Shown here piece by piece: positions 53,221 through 64,000 of a stretch of 64,000 nt of DNA; the stretch's first letter is position 1, and each line of letters starts with the position of its first letter. The notes under the pieces are model-generated. The model ran no database searches. It was not told the origin of the DNA and worked only from the letters and a program-made list of their open reading frames with translations. Location of the stretch: assembly GCF_963678635.1 (NCBI RefSeq), contig NC_087071.1, positions 15,623,613 to 15,687,612 of the forward strand, written 5' to 3'. This DNA is from Symsagittifera roscoffensis. Taxonomy: Eukaryota; Xenacoelomorpha; Acoela; Convolutidae. A program made the position numbers and the translations under genes.

Positions 53221-55239
53221 TTTAATGAGTGGCTGTTTTGTCTTGATCTGAAGTTCTATGTCGATTTTTGAATAAATATTGATTAATGTTTAGTCAATGT
53301 TGGGTTTGCTATTGCCGAATGTTTTCTGATGAAATTTGTTTTAGTACTTGCATTAATGTAGGATAAGGTGTTAGGAGATAAGAATTATCTCACTCAGGAT
53401 TAAGTTGTACTTCATTGTCGCTATTTTTTGATCATATTTGCTTAGCGATATCCCAAATATTTGCCTTTTGAAAGTGCGTGTACAAAATGCACTTCAGTTT
53501 TCTAGAAAATTGATGATCTTTGGTAGCAGCGTTTGTCTGAAAAATATGTGGCGAAGAAAATTTTTTGTGCATGTGCAGTACCAAAAGATTTTACCTTCGT
53601 AATCAATAAACATTGAGCAGTTTCCTGAGAAAAGGTATCCTGCATAAGTGTTTTTAGTACTGCTAGTGCTAATGCTGGTAAACTTTGTGTTCTTTTGAGT
53701 TCACATAAGTGATGAACTTTTTAAACTTCGGAGATTGTCATTTTCTTGAAAAATTTGAATAAAAGTGTAGTCAAGCTTCATGTTTATGTGTGGTTCACGA
53801 GTGATAGTTCCTGAAGACGTATGCCATCTAGGTTTTCTGGAAAATTTTTTTCCCTATTTGTCCGCTGTTTTTTGAAGTGAAAAATATGTGTACAGTTCTT
53901 CATCGTCGCTATTTCGGTTTGTGGTGTTATCAGGAATAATGCGCTCTCCTGTTTTTTTTTTTCATGCCATCCGTTTTCCATTTCTACTATGATTTTAGAA
54001 TTTTGTGTATTAAGTAAGTGTTTTGTATAATCACATTCAAACTGGATTTTTGGTTAAATTTGAAAATGTGTTAACATAATTTCTATACCTGGAGTAATTC
54101 TATTTTGTTTTACTTCCGATTTTTTTTTCCTGTTTTTACTTGATAAAAAGTCATTGAGTCAAAAATTGTTTTCTGATGAATTTTTATCAATCGTGCTTGC
54201 ACTTTTGCTACATGGAAAATGGTTCAAGTATCTTCAGGAAACCGTATTTTGTTGCGTGTGTGCGAGTGGTAGGATTACAATAATCTTGATCAGTTTTTTA
54301 TGGCTAGCAATGATTTAATTTTGTGTCATCTTTTAAGTCTAGTGTAAGCCTTAATGTCATTTTAAATATATTTTAAGTCTAGAAAATTTTGTGCTGCAGT
54401 GAATTCCAATTTATTCGGGTGTAGTCCGTATTCCTGTAGTTTGCAGTTTTTTCTTTCTGTATTCATTTTAGGTGTACGTGGTCGTACTTTCGTTTTCTGT
54501 GTAGGTAGATCCTTTGTTTGATTTGATGCTTTCAAATGCACTGGTTGTGTCTTAACGATGTGCAGTCCAATAAATGAATATATTTGAATTAATTCTCTTA
54601 GAGCGTATTCTTTTGGGTGGTACGGTAAAGATTATTGCTATGTTGCGTATTTTCTTTTTTCTTTTTTTTTCAATAAACATCTGTTGTTTTTTTTTCGATT
54701 AGTTTTTGGTGTCTTTTTCTCTGGTGGTTGTGGTTTTTTGTTTATTCTTTTTTGTATTGCAAGTTTAGTATGAGTATATAGATGCCAATTTTTAAATTTG
54801 AAGCTGGAGTAAAATGTCAACTTAATTGCAATTAGAGTTTTTGTATTTGTAAATTTTTTTCTTACTTTTTGATAATATTTGTCTCTATTTAAAATCCAAT
54901 CGTTATGCTTACCGGAGGTTAATTTAAAAGTTGTGGGTGATGGAAAATGATTGTCATCACGAGTATGAATTGCAAGTTTTAACTTACTTAATCTTTGGTT
55001 GGCTTACAGTTTACTGGTGAACCTTTTGAGGCATCAGCGGAAAAAGTTAATCATTTACGTTATGATTGAAAACCAACTCATGGGGTGATAATTTAAAATC
55101 GTTTTGAATTGGGAGTTATTAACTAGAGTACGTAATTTAACGTTTTTCGACCATTCGTTGAACTTTTAATCACTTCCAATAATGATGAATCGGAAAATAT
55201 TCCTGTTGTGAACGATATATGCCTTCAAATAGTGAATTT

Positions 55240-55590
55240 GTTCATGGAGCATGTAAAGTGCGAAGCTTGTTCTGATATTGTATAAACGACATGGGGTTAT
55301 TTTTTCGTTATTGTTACTTTCAATGCCATTTACTATTGTCTGTTACAAAAGTTTTGGGTAATCCAACTTTTTATATCCAGTTTTCAAAAAGCGTTGCTTA
55401 CGCATAGTAAGCATTAAAGTTTGGTACCGGTTTTAGTGCTAGGTAATGCGTCACATGATATTCGTTGGTTGAAATGAAGACTTTGTTCTTTAAATTTTTA
55501 GTTTTCTGCTTATTTCTTCTGATTTGGAAATGATTTCTTTAATTCACATGAGAGACAATTATTACATATTATAGCACTTTAATCCAAACA
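55240..55590 (-). pseudogene. Integrase remnant of the second retroelement
   Basis: On the minus strand a CLSC segment (about 55555) fits the Cys pair of the integrase zinc-binding domain, an ISCDALPS segment (about 55470-55445) fits the first Asp region, and TFVTDNSKW (about 55360-55330) fits the second Asp region. Stops separate them. Weak individually; order and spacing support the call. Confidence 0.4.
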
Positions 55591-56418
55591 GCTGCATTTG
55601 GGAAGTGAAATTCTTAAATAATCATAAATTTTTCTTAACCACTACGTCCTTTGGTATTTGATGAGTGCATATAACAAAGAGCTTATAAGACTAAAATTAA
55701 CAGCAAACACAGTACTTTAGTATCCATATGTAAAATTTCTAAATTATCTGTGATTTCTTTGAACTTAGATAGATGCGTTAATAAACATTCAGAAAATTTC
55801 TTAAAGTTTTGATTCTGTTTTAGCAGTTTTGTTTTATATTTGTTATAACAAGATTTCAATTGGCGAAAAACAGTGTCGAAACTTTGATTTTTTGAAGTAG
55901 CTCGACTGTTAATTGAAGTGTACATGGTTAAAAAAGTGTTTTGAAATTCAAAAATTATTTCAGAAATTGTGTTAATAGGGTCTTTCAAATCGAATGTGTG
56001 TTTTTTTATAATAATCTAATGGTCAGGCTACATCTATTTTGTCAAGTAAACATTGTTTCTCGACAAGTGGAAATGTTCTTTCTTGTTCAAAATTGCTTAT
56101 TACTTTTTATTTTAGTGTTTTTCTTTATCCATGAAGAATACGGAATGGGTGTAAATGTGTTTTTGTCTTATAAGTTTATTTCAAAATAATTATTTTGACT
56201 TTCTAAGTAGAGTGGGAAAAATTCTATTCTGTTTCCTTAGTCGTTTAATTTTAAGATAAATTTTAAGTAGATTTTTACAACATATTTTCATTCTATTCGT
56301 GGCGGTGTTTTATCTTTAGCAAAAAAAAACATTTTTTGAATTTCAACTGTAAATATCTCCCACTCATTTGTAATCTTCATTTGTGAACTTTTTTGAAATT
56401 CAATTGTAACTTCTCGTG

Positions 56419-57000
56419 CTAGTAGTTCTTAGAGTTACATATGTCCAACTTCAACAGTATCGTTTGAAATCTGTGTACTTTGTGTTTTGCAATTAATATA
56501 TGCGTAAGAAGAAACTTTATGGGTTTATGATCTGTGAATAAAATGTTGAAGAATTGGAAATTTTGTTGGGTAATTATACATATGAAAGCTTTACATTCTC
56601 GCATCAATGTATAGAGTCTAAAATCTGCTGGAGTAATTAGTGTCAACTTTGACGAAATGAGGTTTCTTTTTTTTTGTTCCCTGATTGGGATTGTAACAGT
56701 TTTGCGCTTTTTCCAGAATTGGATGTGTCACCCATGGGGTAAAATGATTATTTCGGATTGGGAAATGTGTTTGAGATTGGTTCACATATTCATTTTTTGA
56801 TTTGATCAAATCTTTTTGGTGTTCTAATATCCATTCGAAATCATTGTAATGACGTAAAATTTTACGAACAGTCTGAGGTGTAGTCGCGTTTTATAAAAAG
56901 TTGTTTTTAAAATTTTATAATGGCTGTATTTTTTCATTATTTGTAATTTTTTTTCTTCAGTTTTGTGTCCTAAAAGTTTTAACGGGTTAGGAAAATTTTT
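56419..57000 (-). pseudogene. RT thumb/connection and RNase H remnant
   Basis: RNase H segment at 56646-56419: LYTLMRECKAFICI, FFNILFTDHKPIKFLL. The 'TDHKP' core and preceding 'RECKA' match Ty3/gypsy RNase H. Upstream (about 57000-56840) KLLGHKTEEKKLQIMKK and RHYNDFEWILEHQKDL fit the RT region that follows the catalytic block ('FLGH...', 'YR.F...'). Frames are broken between them. Confidence 0.65.
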
Positions 57001-57270
57001 TTTTAAGGTTGCTTCCCTATTTTCCGTTGTATTATTAGATGAATCTTTGTTTTTATTTTTTTTTGGCTGTATTTTAACAATTGCGTAGTTTTGAGACTTT
57101 AAGGGTGTAATTGTTTTTTCTTCAATTTTATATCCTAAAAACGTTTATCGGGTTAGAAGAAAAAGTGATTTTTGAGGCTGCTTTCTTGTATTCTGCTGTA
57201 GTAATTGAAGAGTTTTTGTATCGCTTTGAATCGTCTATAACTGAATTGAATTATATTGCGTTGACTACTT
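56950..57270 (-). repeat. Internal ~160-bp tandem duplication next to the RT remnant
   Basis: The segment with CCTAAAAGTTTTAACGGGTTAG near 56970 is repeated, diverged, near 57135 (CCTAAAAACGTTTATCGGGTTAG), each followed by a TT..CT..TATTnTnCnGTnGTA block. It duplicates the 'LLGHK' coding part. Confidence 0.7.
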
Positions 57271-57668
57271 TTAGTGATTCGCTAGAATAAAAACGGGCTT
57301 GATAAATAATAACGGGTTTGAATAATAACGGGTTAGAATAATAACGGGCTTGATAAACAAGTTACCTTTTGGTTGTTGTTCTTTGTTTACTGGTTTTTTT
57401 TAAAGAATTTTTTTAAAATCGTTAAACTTAATCTTCTAAAGTGTGTGAGAATTTTTCCTGCGCGTTGTTTTTTAAAAATTGCCTCAAGTTTTAGTGAATA
57501 CGTAGTGTTGAATGGAATTTTTCCTAAACTGTTCAAATTCCTTTTGTTTTATCAGTGAGTGTTTGAATTTGAATTTAATTTAAAAAAATTGTTGCTTTGG
57601 TGTGCATTTTGCAATTTGAAACGTAGGTTTAAATCACAGTGTTTTTATGAGACAACCAAAATTTTGCG

Positions 57669-60600
57669 TTGGTTTGCCGATTATTTGTTTCTTAGACAGT
57701 TCATAATTGATTATGGTAGAATTCAAATATGGTGTTGCGTTAATGTAATTTTTCACGCTTTATGTTTTTTCTTCATCTGGCTATAGTGTAAGATTTGTTT
57801 GACCTTAACCTAAAAGTCCAGAAGGAAGTGTGATAATGTAAAGTGAATTTTTGTATGCATTTTGATTGTATTTTTTTCGCACATTTTTTTGGCAATTTTG
57901 ATATTCAAAATTTTTGATGAACTGATCTGAATTCAAGTACTCTTGAAATTGAGTTGCTGGGAATTTATAGATGTTTTAAGGAAATGGTTTCAAACGTTTT
58001 TAGTTTTTCTTTTGGATTTGAAGATTTTTGAGAAAAATGGGGGGGGGGTTTATAATTTGAAAAAAAATGTTAAAGATTTATTCTTTTTGCGTGTAAACTC
58101 ATTCATAACTTGTAATTTACTACTTAAAATTTTTTTGCTGAGCGGATATTTAGTGATAAATGGGGTTCCGTATATGCTATTTTTAATGTCTGCTATGTAG
58201 AAAATTTCTTTACAGGGATTTAGAAGGAGTTTGTTGTTTTCTTTTGTTCTTGTTGGTTGCAGACACAGTTTAATTTTTCCGTATAATTTTGATTTTGTAC
58301 CTTATGCTGTTGTTAGTTTGTTTGTTGTGCCTTGGCTTGATCGTTCCGTGTATGTCATGTTATAGTTTTTGATCCCGCATCCGAGTAAATTAAAAAAAAA
58401 ACCTCTAAATCTGAGGATTGAGAATTTGATTTATGATTTGGGTTTTTGATCAAATGTCCATATTTTTAGTTTTTTTGTTGATGTTGTGGTAATCATGTTT
58501 TGGTATATATGACTGGTTTTTTTTTCGGTTTAATTTTCGTAATGGGTTACGTGGTTCGTCTGTAATTTTTTTTTGTGTCTGCTTCATTGGTATTATTTCT
58601 TTTTCGTGTATTCGGGTAATGGTTTTGATAAACGAAATTTTCGTATACGACATCACTTTGTAACATATTTATCATAGGTGTAGTTTCGGTTTCACTGTCT
58701 TCTGTGTCTTCTAGTTCTGTGAGTTGTTATAGCTTATGTTATTTATTTGGAGGCCAGGGGTTTCAATAGCTTCAATTATTGGTGGATCAAAAAGTGTTTC
58801 AAGTTAAGTTTGTATTTGATTCATTTGTCGTTGATGTTTTGGTGTGCTGCTTTTCTAATATTTTGGTATTTTCGATTTAAGTTATCCCAGTTATTCCTGT
58901 TTGGTGACTTGGACAAATTTCAAGATGTTCGTTTATTATATCTAATAGCTGTTGTTTCTGTGTTTATTGTTTGAGTTTTCATGTGATCGATTATTGTTGT
59001 TTCTATTGGTATAGTTGTTGTTTGGATAGTTTCTGGAACGGTGGTTTGATTGTTTTTGTCTAATATTTGATTAAAATCTAGAACAATTGTTGGAGGAATT
59101 TCTGTTACGATTTCGAATCTTTTCGTAAACGTTGATTTGAATTTTTTTGACTTAATTAAATGAGTATGATCGGTTTACGTTGTAGTTAAAATAATTAATT
59201 CTATTGGAATTCGATCTTGAATAACTTTTTTTAAATGGCTATTATTGCTATTAGAACATCTATTTCTAGTTTGAGGGTTGTAATCTATGCGAAGGTCATC
59301 CTCAAAAAGTGTTTTTGTTCATTGACTGTGATTTTTTGTAACTATAGTTTGGTTGTAGTGATTTTCCTGAATTTGTTTTACATGGCATGTCCTTATTTAT
59401 TCGATTGTGATCTTTTTTCATGTTTCGATAAAAAAAACTGTTTGAATTATTGTGCAGCGGTGGTTGGAATTGGTTAGCCGATTATTTGTTTCTTAGACAA
59501 ATCACAATTGGTTATGGTAGAATTCAAATATGTTGTTGCGTTAATGTAATTTTTCACGCTATATGTTTTTTCTTCATCTGGCTATAGTGTAAGATTTGTT
59601 TGACCTTATCCTAAAAGTCCAGAAGGAAGTGTGATAATTTAATGTGAATTTTTGTATTTATTTTGACCGTATTTTTTTTGCATATTTTTTTGGCAATTTT
59701 GATATTTAAAATTTTTGATGAACTGATCTGAGTTCAAGTACTTTTGAAATTGAGTTGTCGGGAATTTATAGATGTTTTAAGGAAATGGTTTCAAACGTTT
59801 TTAGTTTTTCTTTTGATTTGAAGATTTTTGAGAAAAATGGGGGTTGTTTTTTTATAATTTGAAAAAATGTTAATGATTTATTCTTTTTGCGTGTAAACTC
59901 ATTCATAACTTGTAATTTACTACTTAAAATTTTTTTGCTGAGTGGATATTTAGTGATAAATGTGGTTCCGTATATGCTATTTTTAATGTCTGCTATGTAG
60001 AAAATTTCTTTACAGGGATTTAAAAGGAGTTTGTTGTTTTCTTTTGTTCTTGTTGGTTGCAGACACAGTTTAATTTTTCCGTATATTTTTGATTTTGTAC
60101 CTTATGCTGTTGATAGTTTGTTTGTTGTGCCTTGGCTTGATCGCTCCGTGTTTGTCATGTTATAGTTGTTGATCCCGCATCCGAGTAAATTAAAAAAAAC
60201 CTCTAAATCTGAGGATTGAGAATTTGATTTATGATTTGGGTTTTTGATCAAACGTCCATATTTTTAGTTTTTTTGTTGATGTTGTGGTAATCATGTTTTG
60301 GTACATATGACTGGTATTTTTTCGGTTTAATTTTCGTAATGGGTTACGTGGTTCGTCTGTAATTTTTTCTTGTGTCTGCTTCATTGGTATTATTTCTTTT
60401 TCGTGTATTCGGGTAATGGTTTTGTTAAACGAAATTTTCGTATACGACATCACTTTGTAACATATTTATCATAAGTGTAGTTTCGGTTTCACTGTTTTCT
60501 GTGTCTTCTAGTCCTGTGAGTTGTTATAGCTTATGTTATTTTTTGGAGATCAGGGGTTTCAATAGCTTCAATTATTGGTGGATCAAAAAGTGTTTCAAGT

Positions 60601-61029
60601 TAAGTTTGTATTTGATTCATTTGTCGTTGATGTTTTGGTGTGCTGCTTTTCTAATATTTTGGTATTTTCGATTTAAGTTATCCCAGTTATTCCTGTTTGG
60701 TGACTTGGACAATTTTCAAGATGTTCGTTTATTATAACTAATAGCTGTTGTTTCTGTGTTTTTTGTTTGAGTTTTCATGTGATCGATTATTGTTGTTTCT
60801 ATTGGTATAGTTGTTGTTTGGATAGTTTCTGGAACGGTGGTTTGATTGCTTTTGTCTAATATTTGATTAAAATCTAAAACAATTGTTGGAGGAATTTCTG
60901 TTACGATTTCGAATCTTTTCGTAAACGTTGTTTTACATGGCATGTCCTTATTTATTCGATTGTGATCTTTTTTCATATTTCGATTTAAGAAACTGTTTGA
61001 ATTATTGTGCAGCGGTGGTTGGAATTTTT
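57669..61029 (-). repeat. Large tandem duplication inside the retroelement
   Basis: Bases 57669-59469 are repeated at 59470-61029. Copy 1 carries about 240 extra bases (59135-59376) with no counterpart in copy 2. Elsewhere differences are scattered single bases and small indels in homopolymers. Both copies carry the same minus-strand frame (58656-58450 and 60453-60229; KTITRIHEKEIIPMKQTQ). Confidence 0.95.
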
Positions 61030-61084
61030 TATCATTTTGTTGTTGTTGTCTACATTCGGCGATACTCTGTCCACTTTCTCTACA
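60716..61084 (-). pseudogene. gag C-terminal remnant with zinc-knuckle-like segment
   Basis: On the minus strand the frame reads FLNSCRESGQSIAECRQQQQ and continues open through RINKDMPCKTTFTKRFEIV to a Thr-rich tail (TTIPIETTIIDHMKTQTKN). A Cys-x-x-x-Gly-(Gln/His)-x-(I/T)-x-x-Cys pattern followed by a Gln/Asn-rich tail is common at the end of gypsy gag proteins; one Cys and the His are missing here. Most of gag upstream of it is absent. Confidence 0.4.
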
Positions 61085-61618
61085 AGAGTTTAAAAAGTTT
61101 TTGACTGGAATTATCTCATAAAAACTGATTAATAGTTTGATTTGTTTTTACTATCTCTTTACATTGCTTGTCTGATGTGCCATTCTGCCAGATAGCACAG
61201 CGCAACCTTCCGGCGACACGAAGAAAAACGAATAAAGGCCATATTAACGAAAAAGTATTGCGAAGGAGGGTAGGAATATTCTAGAATTTTTATTTTCAAA
61301 ATTTCGATCGGAAGGGGAATATTACTCAGAAATACAAAAAAGACGGCCATTTTGACGAAAAACGACGAAAAAGCAGAACAACGACAAATATTGTGGAAAA
61401 CGGTCGCACGAGAGACGAGAAATACAAAGCCTCTTATCGTGGCAATAACACACGATAAGAACCTTAGCAGTGGATATTAGTGGAGAAGGAAGCTTCAGTG
61501 GGAAGGAATATTCCACGGAACCCTCCCGTGCCACAAATTGGAAGAGATAAGAACGTTATCTCAGGAAGATTACGGGAGCGGAGGCTTGGTCCCCCAGAGA
61601 CTGTTTTATGTGAAGGGA

Positions 61619-61628
61619 CTATATAAAA
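61619..61628 (+). promoter_or_regulatory. Possible TATA box
   Basis: CTATATAAAA on the plus strand in a comparatively GC-rich context, with a similar TTTATATAGG near 63045; both are followed within 10-25 bp by a TAGCTAC motif. Could mark promoters of an LTR or gene extending to the right. Sequence only. Confidence 0.25.
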
Positions 61629-62317
61629 CTAACTTTGTAGCTACTTGGATGTCGTAGAAGTCTAAATTAACACCGGTATTATTTGATATTTTAGAATATG
61701 AGTAGCTAGAAAGAGGAAAGGGTCAATCCATCTCCAATGGATATAATATAGAACTGTCACACAAAAACATGTTGAAATAGGTTGTTCGAGCCGTGTTTTT
61801 AATGGCAATCACGTAGTCTGAGGATCCGAGACTCAGCTATGTGGTTGTGTTCGCATGTAAACGAAAGCTGATCAAAAGTCGTTTGACTGATGGCCTAAAA
61901 ATGGTAACTTTTTACTTAGCCCTAAACAGACCAGAAAATCAACTGGCAAGGTCGAGACGGTGAAAAACGAGTAGGATTAAGGTAATTGACGCCTGCCAGT
62001 CGTTAATAGGTACTTTTTCTACGCTCCGTCGCTGTGTAGTATTTGGGCGAATGTTACATAGACGTTTTTATGGCGCTCCTGGGTGGGCCTGTCAAAGGCA
62101 TAAGACCATCATGATCAGCAAGCGTTTCACGACGAACCCTCCGCTCCAGGCGTATGCCCGAGTTAGAGGCCTTAATGACCGTTATTGTACTAGGGGGAAG
62201 GTGCGTACCCTCTGTCCAGTACTATTTAGCTTTTTAACTTAGTTAACACCGAAAATTCCGGGGGGCGGAGGGTTAGGTGGGAAGTCATGAGCCCGCTTGT
62301 CCCAAGGTCCCGGGACC

Positions 62318-62462
62318 AAAAACAATTAAAGAGAAAACAAAAAACCAAACAAAAATAGTGTATAACCAAGAAAAAGCCAAAAACAAAATTTATTTGAAAA
62401 CAAAAAAGTACAAAAAACAGTAAAAAAACCCAAAAAAGACCAAAAACAGTAAAAAATGTAAA
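62318..62462 (+). repeat. A-rich low-complexity tract
   Basis: About 140 bp composed largely of CAAAA/CCAAAAA-type units with few T and G. Could be a decayed microsatellite or a template-derived A-rich tail. Confidence 0.7.
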
Positions 62463-64000
62463 GTGACAGTTTATATGTTATTTCCGGACGAGATGTGATC
62501 TGACCTTCCTATTTGTTGTTGTTTCAGTTTGATTGAGATCTTTTCTGATAGAAAGATTGTGTGTTTTGGTGAAGGGTTGCGTACCCTCCCTTGAGTGTAA
62601 TTTGAGTGTTTAAGCACGTTAATGTTGATTTTGCCGGTGACCGGAAGGTAGAGTGGCAAGCTGATCAACGTGTTCCACACTCAACAGGGACATAGGGACA
62701 ACATCCACAACGACTGTCGGGTATCGTTGAAACAATTTTAGTATCGTTCGGGTACTATTTCATTAAAACTTAAGTGGTGGGGGCACGATTGGCGCGGTCC
62801 GATTGTACCCTCCATCGATTACAAATTTCCCAGTTAAGGGTCTTAATTCGGGTATTTTGGTGCAAAGGAGGGTATAGTACTTTTCATTAACGACTACTAA
62901 TAGGTTATTATCCTTATTACATATTACTTATCTCCTAATTAGACCCAAGAAACACCCAATTTTGTCGAAAATTATCGATTTTCTACCAAACTGTAGACCC
63001 CCAAATTTTTGGATATCCGAGCTTTTCCGAACAGCAAAAAGCTTTTATATAGGGAGTAGCTACGTAGTTCGATCCCCCTAACTAAAGAAACCGCGCGAGA
63101 AAAGACTCAGTGAAAGTTGGAAAAAACCAAAATTTTTCGGTCAAAATTTCGATAATTTTCTGAATTTTGTCAATCTGTTTTGGGGATCGAGTTTTTGAGT
63201 TTTTAGAGTTAGAGCAATAAAAATTTTTGTGTTAGGAGCGTGCTATCATAACGTGCTCGGCTGCCAGAAAAATTCTTGAGTAACCCTCCGATTAGCTCCG
63301 TAGATAGAGCTAACGACTTAAGGATTGGAAAAGGAAGGAATCGGAGGGTCTAAATTTGATAGTTATTGGCCAAATTTTTGTATCCAAACCAATTTTGATC
63401 CGGTTTTTTGCACTATTCCAGTGCCGTACAGGGCTACTACGCTCGTTTCAATTATTTTTAGGCACTTTGGATAGGAATTGCGGAAAAAGTTTCTCAGAAC
63501 CTATATAGGTGGTGAAAAAAGGCCGTTTGGACAAACACGTTTTTGACAATTTCTCAAAGACTAGCCGACCGATTGGGATAATTTTAGTACCATAAGTCGA
63601 CGTTTTTGACCATATTTCCGGACCGCAACCGCTTTTGGGTTGATAATCACGGAAAAGAAAAATTTTTTAGAATTTGTTGGTTCGGAGGGTCCAAATCGCA
63701 GGTAACCCTTCGAGCGGCAGAAAATTTTATCAAAACACCTTTTTATCCAACTGGGAAGGTTGACCGTGTCAGCCAACCTAGTTTTAAGTCAGGTGGACCG
63801 CTTTTGGAGACTTTATCGCGGTAACATAACCTTTTTTCTTGATTTTTGGGGAACCCTCCGAGGTAACCCTCTGGAGTCAGCTAAAGCCCTTAGCAACCCT
63901 CCTTAGTGGAAAACTTCCACGAGGTCATCCAAAGAAGTTAAAACAGCCCCCCCCCATAGAGAATTTAGCTTGTTTTGACGCTTCCTGAAGTTAATTGAAG

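Larger units (their letters stand above)
50950..61140 (-). mobile_element. Second decayed retroelement (Ty3/gypsy-like), minus strand
   Basis: Read on the minus strand, fragments occur in retroelement order: a zinc-knuckle-like gag end (about 61.05 kb), long A-rich frames, RT thumb and connection (about 57.0-56.8 kb), RNase H (56646-56419), integrase pieces (about 55.58-55.24 kb), and a further frame with a hydrophobic N-terminus (52012-51653). The plus strand is strikingly T+G rich across the whole interval, so the element's sense strand is A-rich and G-poor; this bias fades near 51 kb and 61.1 kb. No LTR pair was identified. Every frame is interrupted. Boundaries are approximate. Confidence 0.65.
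61141..64000. other. Unassigned region, less AT-rich, with clustered GGAGGGT/ACCCTCC
   Basis: No convincing protein-coding frame on either strand; short frames at 62051-62242 and 63561-63824 look random. The 7-mer GGAGGGT or its complement occurs at least 12 times (61265, 61520, 62136, 62267, 62583, 62807, 62867, 63283, 63343, 63684, 63853, 63896). Possibilities include a long LTR or untranslated region of an element running off the window, or an unrecognised repeat family. Confidence 0.4.

Noticed and set aside
1-64000. CRISPR arrays, operons, rRNA genes, complete tRNA genes
   Set aside because: None seen. The tandem repeats have no spacer-repeat regularity and the sequence is clearly eukaryotic.

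Overview
The window is AT-rich, repeat-laden DNA from a multicellular animal. It has no operons, no ribosome-binding sites and no bacterial-style gene packing. Coding DNA comes as short exons bounded by GT..AG sites, set in multi-kilobase introns full of transposon debris. The organism is probably an invertebrate. A trypsin-like domain with a 'LLKLE' segment and a possible F-box reading frame would suit a nematode, but the sequence does not settle this.

The main content is one long mosaic gene on the minus strand, about 49.18 kb down to 15.08 kb. It was reconstructed by reading exons by eye. It starts with a possible signal peptide (exon A) next to a 200-base assembly gap (48880-49079). Then come repeated cysteine-rich, thrombospondin-type-1-like modules (exons B, C, D), several extracellular-looking exons of unknown fold (E to H), a very basic linker (I, perhaps J), and a C-terminal trypsin-like (S1) domain (K, L, M, N, O, Q, P). 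Seven consecutive junctions, B to I, have matching intron phases; so do K-L, L-M, N-O and Q-P. The catalytic His is Asn, the Asp position is not Asp, and the Ser is Thr, so this looks like a secreted serine-protease homologue without protease activity. The model has weak points: the M-N phases do not match, exon O runs into a stop, and part of the middle of the S1 domain (between O and Q) is missing.

Layout. 1-15 kb: a decayed Polinton/Maverick-like element (2.1-4.3 kb, plus), a decayed LINE reverse transcriptase (5.3-5.9 kb, minus), a 707-bp direct duplication (9.8-11.3 kb), and a perfect 312-bp inverted-repeat (foldback) element at 12.4-13.1 kb. 15-27 kb: the S1 exons, with a 1.64-kb tandem duplication in one intron. 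27.6-34.4 kb: a Ty3/gypsy retrotransposon, plus strand, antisense inside an intron of the mosaic gene and disabled by frameshifts and active-site changes. 35-49 kb: the upstream exons, a short terminal-inverted-repeat element right beside a splice acceptor, a 17-bp minisatellite, a G-rich tract, a possible nested F-box gene, and a three-copy ~1.3-kb tandem repeat. 51-61 kb: a second, strongly strand-biased, decayed retroelement on the minus strand with internal tandem duplications. 61.2-64 kb: a less AT-rich region with no gene that I recognise, unusually dense in the 7-mer GGAGGGT/ACCCTCC.

Few intact genes can be claimed. The functional content is one host gene plus layers of mobile elements; nothing here forms a multi-gene pathway.
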